Assembly (NCBI RefSeq): GCF_025370775.1
Contig: NZ_JAMXEX010000001.1
Location: forward strand, 496,001-560,000
Source of the DNA: Ancylothrix sp. D3o
GTDB taxonomy: Bacteria; Cyanobacteriota; Cyanobacteriia; Cyanobacteriales; Oscillatoriaceae
Length of the DNA stretch: 64,000 nucleotides
Direction: 5' to 3'
Below are positions 60,499-64,000 of the stretch, piece after piece. The number at the start of each line of letters is the position of its first letter. The first letter of the stretch is position 1. A program made the translations under genes and the position numbers. Below the pieces are notes generated by a model. It did no database searches. It was given only the letters and a program-made list of their open reading frames with translations, and was not told the DNA's origin.

Positions 60499-60561
60499 TT
60501 TTTAACCGCAGATGTTAGGCAGGCAGGATGCCTGCCCCACTACAGATGGACGCAGATGTAG
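60499..60561. repeat. TCTGCG repeat interrupted by a second repeat
   Basis: On the minus strand: ATCTGCGTCCATCTG, then TAGTGGGGCAGGCATCCTGC with CTGCCTA, then ACATCTGCGGTTAAAAAA. The outer parts match the repeat at 58037-58074; the inner GGCAGGATGCCTGCC-type palindrome belongs to another REP-like family. Lies in the 280-base spacer 60343-60622, which otherwise holds only promoter space. Confidence 0.65.
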
Positions 60562-60622
60562 TAGAGACGTAAGGCGCGGAACGTCTTTCCGGCTTTAGAC
60601 AAGAGTTATTTTCCCCCCCAGC

Positions 60623-61162
60623 CTACCGCAGCACATCTGGGATGTTTAAGCCGTTACCGGTTCTGTCTATGACCATGATATTCCATTGTCCCTGAGCACC
60701 GGCCTCAAAGCTTATCGTGTTGCCATCGGCGCTAATTGTTGGGTTGCGGACTTCGGCTTTTAGGGATTCGGTGAGGTTGCGTAGTTGCCGCGTTGGTCGA
60801 TTGTATAAATAAATATCTGTTCTACCTTCCCGACTGCCACAGAACACAATATAATTTCCGTCTTGGCTGACGGCGGGATGGGAAGCAATCGTATCCAGGG
60901 CGTTGATTCCAGGGAGGTCTATTAAGCGCCGATCTTGATTATCATAAAGATATATATCCTGCCGGCCTTCGCGGTCGGAACCAAACACTATATAACGACC
61001 GCTGATTTGAGGGTTGATATCACCGGCAGGGCTATTTAAGCTGCGTCCGCCTGGATCGTAGGGGAAGTTGAGAATACGCGGGTACACGCTGCAACTGCTG
61101 AGGGTGCCCGAGAGAACAATTGCCCCAAGATAAAAAAATCGATTGATAATCTTGAATTGCAT
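60623..61162 (-). CDS. TolB-like lipoprotein with PD40 repeats (copy 1)
   Basis: 179 residues. The N-terminal signal YLGAIVLSGTLSSCSVYPRI has a lipobox ending at Cys24. Three to four PD40-type blade repeats follow: NPQISGRYIVFGSDREGRQDIYLYD, HPAVSQDGNYIVFCGSREGRTDIYLYN and NPTISADGNTISFEAGAQGQWNIMVID. This is about half of a six- or seven-bladed propeller. It resembles the TolB C-terminal domain but lacks the TolB N-terminal domain and the tol-pal neighbours. Paralogue of the next gene upstream on the same strand. Confidence 0.8.
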   Translation of the reverse strand: MQFKIINRFFYLGAIVLSGTLSSCSVYPRILNFPYDPGGRSLNSPAGDINPQISGRYIVFGSDREGRQDIYLYDNQDRRLIDLPGINALDTIASHPAVSQDGNYIVFCGSREGRTDIYLYNRPTRQLRNLTESLKAEVRNPTISADGNTISFEAGAQGQWNIMVIDRTGNGLNIPDVLR

Positions 61163-61380
61163 TTAAAGCAGTTAAGTAGTTTTGATGTTTAAGTGTAAAA
61201 AACTAATCTTCTAAATCTCAAATCAAAATAATTTCAGCTTCTAATACCAAAATTCCTACCCAAAAAAAACTATTCCTCAGACACCAACAGATAAGCCATC
61301 TGCGGTTAAAATAAAAGCCCTCCCACTCAAAAACCAAACCTCATAAAAACACCTTCTCTAAATCAGAATTAATAAAAAAT

Positions 61381-62004
61381 CTACACTCCATCAAGCCTAT
61401 CAAGTTCTATTTCTGGCCCTCGGTCGATCACTTCAATATCCCACTGTCCTCGCCGGCCGGTTTCAAAAACAATATACCGGCCATCAGGACTAATACTGGG
61501 GTTGCGAACCCAACCGTTATAACCCCTTGTTAAAACTTGGATGCTGCGGGTTACACGATCATAAAGTTCTACCTCTGGCCGGCCTTGGTCGCTGGCAATA
61601 TAAACAATATAGCGGGCTGTGTTACTGATGCTGGGGCTGTCGGCTATGGCATCGCGGCGATTTAACAAAGGTAAATTAACATATTGCCGACTTTTAAGGT
61701 CATAAAGCAATATATTCCGGCTACCTTCCCGGTTAGAGACAAAGGCCAAATAGCGACCGTCTCCACTGAGGGCCGGTTGTTCGTCGGTGTATCGGCTGTT
61801 GAGGCCGGCGGGTTCTTGGGGGCCGGTGGGAGTACAAGCGACAACAAAGCTGGCTAAACTTAAAGCCAGCCAGCGAGAAAGAGACCGATAAAAGGGAAAT
61901 TTTTTCACCGCTTGAGAACACAGCGCCAAAAAGTTGAGCAGTTTGGAAAATTGAAGGCAAAACCTAGTAGTCAAAATTGCTTTCGTTATCAGAATCATCC
62001 TCAT
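61381..62004 (-). CDS. TolB-like lipoprotein with PD40 repeats (copy 2)
   Basis: Paralogue of the preceding gene. Start uncertain: the ATG at 62004 (MRMILITK) gives about 207 residues and overlaps the end of ycf66 by 41 bases; a TTG at 61971 is another option. The hydrophobic segment SRWLALSLASFVVACTPTG is a lipoprotein signal with the Cys about 54 residues in, so a later start would look more normal. Repeats: QPALSGDGRYLAFVSNREGSRNILLYD, SPSISNTARYIVYIASDQGRPEVELYD and NPSISPDGRYIVFETGRRGQWDIEVID. Downstream of ycf66, probably on the same transcript. Confidence 0.78.
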   Translation of the reverse strand: MRMILITKAILTTRFCLQFSKLLNFLALCSQAVKKFPFYRSLSRWLALSLASFVVACTPTGPQEPAGLNSRYTDEQPALSGDGRYLAFVSNREGSRNILLYDLKSRQYVNLPLLNRRDAIADSPSISNTARYIVYIASDQGRPEVELYDRVTRSIQVLTRGYNGWVRNPSISPDGRYIVFETGRRGQWDIEVIDRGPEIELDRLDGV

Positions 62005-62773
62005 CCTGCTGTCTGGGATTGATCGGCTGATAATCCACATATTCATCAGAGGAAGACGTTTCTGAAGGTGCCGGTGGCCGGCGGCGTTCATCTTCTGGGG
62101 GACGTCGGCGTTTGGGCCGGTTTGGGTCTACCGGTTTGCGGTTGGCCGGTCGGGACGTTGAGGTGGGAGGTTCTTCTGTCTCTACAGTGCCATCCCATTC
62201 ATCATAACGGTTAGAGTTGGGGCGAGGCTCTGTGGAACGGGGTTTACGCTTGCGGGAAGTTTCCTCGGTGCCATAGCGATCATCGCTGCTGCGGGGTTTA
62301 GCCGACTTTGGCCGACGCGGTTCTTCATCTTCATAATAAGCCTCGCCGGCCCGACGAGAACGACCTTCCTCTCTACCTCGGATGCGGGGTCTTTCGCCCA
62401 TATCTTCTTCTGGTTCTAGGCGTTCGAGTTCAGCATCTACATAACTGTACACTTTGCTGACCGGCCTCTCATCATCAACAATTCGTGTGTTTCGCTTGGC
62501 TTGCTCGGTTGCTACGCCCCGGAGACGGACACTTTCCACGCCAAAAAAAATAGCTGAACCGCCCAGCAAAAACTGACCGAATTGTAAAATCGGGTCTTGA
62601 CGCCAGCCTTGAAAAAACAAAATCCCGCCGCAGAGTAAACCCACAGCGGCAAAAAAGATATCGTGATCTCTCGCCAAACGTGGCTGCACAGAACGCAAAA
62701 AATAGAGTCCAGCCCCAGCCACCGCTAGGCTAATGCCCAGCAAACTGCTCCAGTTAAAGTAAACGTTTACCAT
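61964..62773 (-). CDS. ycf66: Ycf66 family protein
   Basis: Conserved in cyanobacteria and some plastids; function unknown. 269 residues. Three membrane helices in the first 95 residues (SLLGISLAVAGAGLYFL, DIFFAAVGLLCGGILFFQGW, FGQFLLGGSAIFFGVESVRL). From about 105 on the protein is highly charged and low in complexity (Arg/Glu/Pro/Ser: RPRIRGREEGRSRRAGE; PKRRRPPEDERRRPPAP), probably disordered and cytoplasmic. psbX lies 236 bases upstream on the same strand, a pairing I recall from other cyanobacteria. Confidence 0.9.
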   Translation of the reverse strand: MVNVYFNWSSLLGISLAVAGAGLYFLRSVQPRLARDHDIFFAAVGLLCGGILFFQGWRQDPILQFGQFLLGGSAIFFGVESVRLRGVATEQAKRNTRIVDDERPVSKVYSYVDAELERLEPEEDMGERPRIRGREEGRSRRAGEAYYEDEEPRRPKSAKPRSSDDRYGTEETSRKRKPRSTEPRPNSNRYDEWDGTVETEEPPTSTSRPANRKPVDPNRPKRRRPPEDERRRPPAPSETSSSDEYVDYQPINPRQQDEDDSDNESNFDY

Positions 62774-62927
62774 TGTTTCAACTCCCGTGTCAGTTTTATA
62801 TTAACGAGTTCAGTCTAAAATCTGCACCTAGATTTGGTTCTGTTTAAATTTCAGCAACTTGGGGGTTGCAGCCACCGGCTGACACGCGCTGTAGGACTTG
62901 CATAAAGGTTAACACCAACAATAATTA

Positions 62928-62988
62928 AACCTCAGTTAGTGGGTAGGGGGCAGCTTTGATGTTGATGCCCCTTCCTTAAACTGAGGTT
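62928..62988 (-). terminator. Hairpin downstream of psbX
   Basis: AACCTCAGTT (62928-62937) and AACTGAGGTT (62979-62988) form a perfect 10-base stem; an inner GGGGGCA/TGCCCC pair extends it. It follows the psbX stop by 21 bases on the minus strand and would separate psbX from ycf66. Confidence 0.7.
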
Positions 62989-63009
62989 GGCAATTGCCAT
63001 CTAGGCTGC

Positions 63010-63129
63010 TTATACGCGCTTGATTTTATCCTTTTGGCTGATGAAGATCAGACCGATGGTGGCTGGGACGAGCACAATTACGGTACCCAATAACAAGCTC
63101 CACAAAAAGTTAGCGAGGGATGGTGTCAT
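63010..63129 (-). CDS. psbX: Photosystem II protein PsbX
   Basis: 39-residue single-helix subunit at the edge of photosystem II near cytochrome b559, involved in quinone exchange and assembly. Read on the minus strand from the ATG at 63129: [20 protein letters not shown], then [19 protein letters not shown] and a TAA. The [12 protein letters not shown] start, the hydrophobic core and the SQKDxIxR end are the family hallmarks. A larger frame on the opposite strand (63020-63265) is a shadow. Easily missed because of its size. Confidence 0.93.
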   Translation of the reverse strand: MTPSLANFLWSLLLGTVIVLVPATIGLIFISQKDKIKRV

Positions 63130-63405
63130 GGCTTTTGGTTTTGTTTTTACAACAATTTGTTTAGTCTTAATTTTAAGCACAGGTGCCTTTTTTGAGAAGC
63201 CTCTTTACCAGGAACTTGTTTGCTATTCCCGCTCGACCGTTTTTGCCGAAACCTCTCCAGTTTAATTCTGTTAATCGTTTTAAATGCTGGCTTTGCTTTG
63301 TTTTGGCTGTTCGGTCTTCTTCTTCCCCACCACCGCACCGGCCCTCAGAAAAGATACAATCAAACATGAAAGCCCGTAACAAATCTTAAAAAATTTTCCC
63401 CTGAC

Positions 63406-63693
63406 ATGATGAGTGCTGCAACAATAGCTACCTGGGTGGTTGGCCCCTTTTTGGGTGTAATGACTTTTTTGTTTATTTTTCGCATCGTCCTCACCTGGTA
63501 TCCCCAAGCCGAGTTAAATAAATTTCCCTTTAACCTGGTCGCTTGGCCCACTGAGCCGTTTTTATTCCCAACTCGTAAAATTATTCCTCCCCTTGGCGGT
63601 GTAGACATTTCTCCGATTATCTGGGTAGGAATTTTTAGCTTACTGCGTGAAATTTTAGTAGGTCAACAAGGCTTATTCACCATGTTGGGATAA
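63406..63693 (+). CDS. YggT/Ycf19 family membrane protein
   Basis: 95 residues. Two hydrophobic regions, residues about 8-30 (TWVVGPFLGVMTFLFIFRIVL) and about 64-95 (GVDISPIIWVGIFSLLREIL), flank the family motif TWYPQAELNKFPFNLVAWPTEPFLFPTRKIIPP (about 31-63; key Pro residues at 33, 42, 48, 51 and 55). Ycf19-like proteins help distribute thylakoid nucleoids and photosynthetic complexes in some species; role here unknown. Start at the first of two adjacent ATGs. Confidence 0.9.
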   Translation: MMSAATIATWVVGPFLGVMTFLFIFRIVLTWYPQAELNKFPFNLVAWPTEPFLFPTRKIIPPLGGVDISPIIWVGIFSLLREILVGQQGLFTMLG

Positions 63694-63775
63694 CTAACTC
63701 AATTGCCCTAAAAAATCCGAAGCTAGACAAATAAAGGGGCCGTGCCCCCCGCCGGCCCTAAAAATTCCCAATTAC

Positions 63776-64000
63776 TTATTTCCCCATCATTTGCTCAACA
63801 AAATTGGTATAAACATCCCCTTCCAAAAAAGCAGGATTCTCCAGAATTTTTTGATGAAAAGAAAGAGTTGTAGGGAGGCCGGTGATCGCACACTCCCGCA
63901 AAGCCCGTTTCATGCGCCGAATCGCACCGGCCCGATCAGGAGCCCATACAATTATTTTGCCTATTAACGAATCATAATAAGGCGGAATTTCATAATCAGT
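63776..64000 (-). CDS. accC: Acetyl-CoA carboxylase biotin carboxylase subunit AccC (C-terminal end)
   Basis: The last 74 codons of a gene that enters from beyond the right edge. Translated on the minus strand it reads TDYEIPPYYDSLIGKIIVWA, then PDRAGAIRRMKRALRECAIT, then GLPTTLSFHQKILENPAFLEGDVYTNFVEQMMGK with the stop at 63776. YYDSLIGKxIxW and RxxAIxRMxRALxE are the biotin-carboxylase C-terminal signature. The enzyme carboxylates biotin on AccB for malonyl-CoA synthesis. Convergent with the YggT gene. Confidence 0.95.
   Translation of the reverse strand, partial: TDYEIPPYYDSLIGKIIVWAPDRAGAIRRMKRALRECAITGLPTTLSFHQKILENPAFLEGDVYTNFVEQMMGK

Noticed and set aside
63020-63265. 81-codon plus-strand frame
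   Set aside because: Overlaps psbX on the other strand and shows no ribosome site or family.

Overview
The window is chromosomal DNA from a cyanobacterium. The evidence is photosystem II psbX, a high-light-inducible (Hlip) gene, ycf66, ycf19/YggT, cyanophycin synthetase and cyanophycinase, a glutamyl-tRNA synthetase with a cyanobacterial CAAD membrane tail, and many short dispersed repeats typical of these genomes. The mix of cyanophycin metabolism, a haemagglutinin-like CHAT protein, CHASE2 and hybrid kinases and a ParM-like pair fits a filamentous, probably non-heterocystous (Oscillatoriales-type) organism; that placement is inference. I saw no plasmid, prophage, complete insertion sequence or CRISPR array.

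Layout. 1-2.6 kb (minus): cphB-cphA, the gene for making cyanophycin (cut by the window edge) and the gene for breaking it down. 3.0-10.5 kb (plus): trmD, a DUF1517 membrane protein, ispF, two tandem family-5 solute-binding lipoproteins and larB. 10.5-13.6 kb (minus): cobA-hemD fusion, a TPR protein and coaE. 13.8-17.2 kb (plus): cysH, twin Uma2 nucleases and an SbcD-type nuclease. 17.3-25 kb: a soluble CBS/MCP-like signalling protein (minus), recJ, a 2TM protein (minus), a PH-like protein, an SMP-30 protein, a Tat-exported aldo/keto reductase and a conserved unknown. 25.2-28.2 kb (minus): ftsH and an M28 peptidase. 29.5-35.4 kb (plus): a complete four-gene nitrate/bicarbonate-type ABC transporter followed by a PsiE-like protein. 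35.4-38.4 kb (plus): a lipid kinase, then a ParM-like actin and its ParR-like coiled-coil partner. 38.4-43.8 kb: a secreted protein, gltX-CAAD, tRNA-Asp, another secreted protein and a RecB/RNase-H-like nuclease. 43.9-46.2 kb (plus): a cysteine/cystine lyase and a glycosyltransferase. 46.3-55.5 kb (minus): a four-gene operon DUF928 / FHA-CHAT / CHASE2 histidine kinase / REC-histidine kinase. 55.5-64 kb: a possible structured RNA, sdhB, hli, ureF, a trypsin-like protease with PPC domains, two TolB-like lipoproteins, ycf66, psbX, a ycf19-type gene and the 3' end of accC.

The strongest candidate for an undescribed system is the 46.3-55.5 kb operon. It joins an exported two-partner-secretion stalk carrying a caspase-like CHAT protease (His and Cys both present) to a DUF928 envelope protein and two histidine kinases, one with a CHASE2 extracytoplasmic sensor. 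The second is the chromosomal ParM/ParR-like pair at 36.5-38.4 kb. Smaller points include psbX, which is easily missed at 39 codons; a lipoprotein signal peptide rebuilt by a repeat insertion; recently duplicated Uma2 genes; and a repeat nested inside another repeat. All assignments come from reading the sequence and from memory of protein families. No database search was run.
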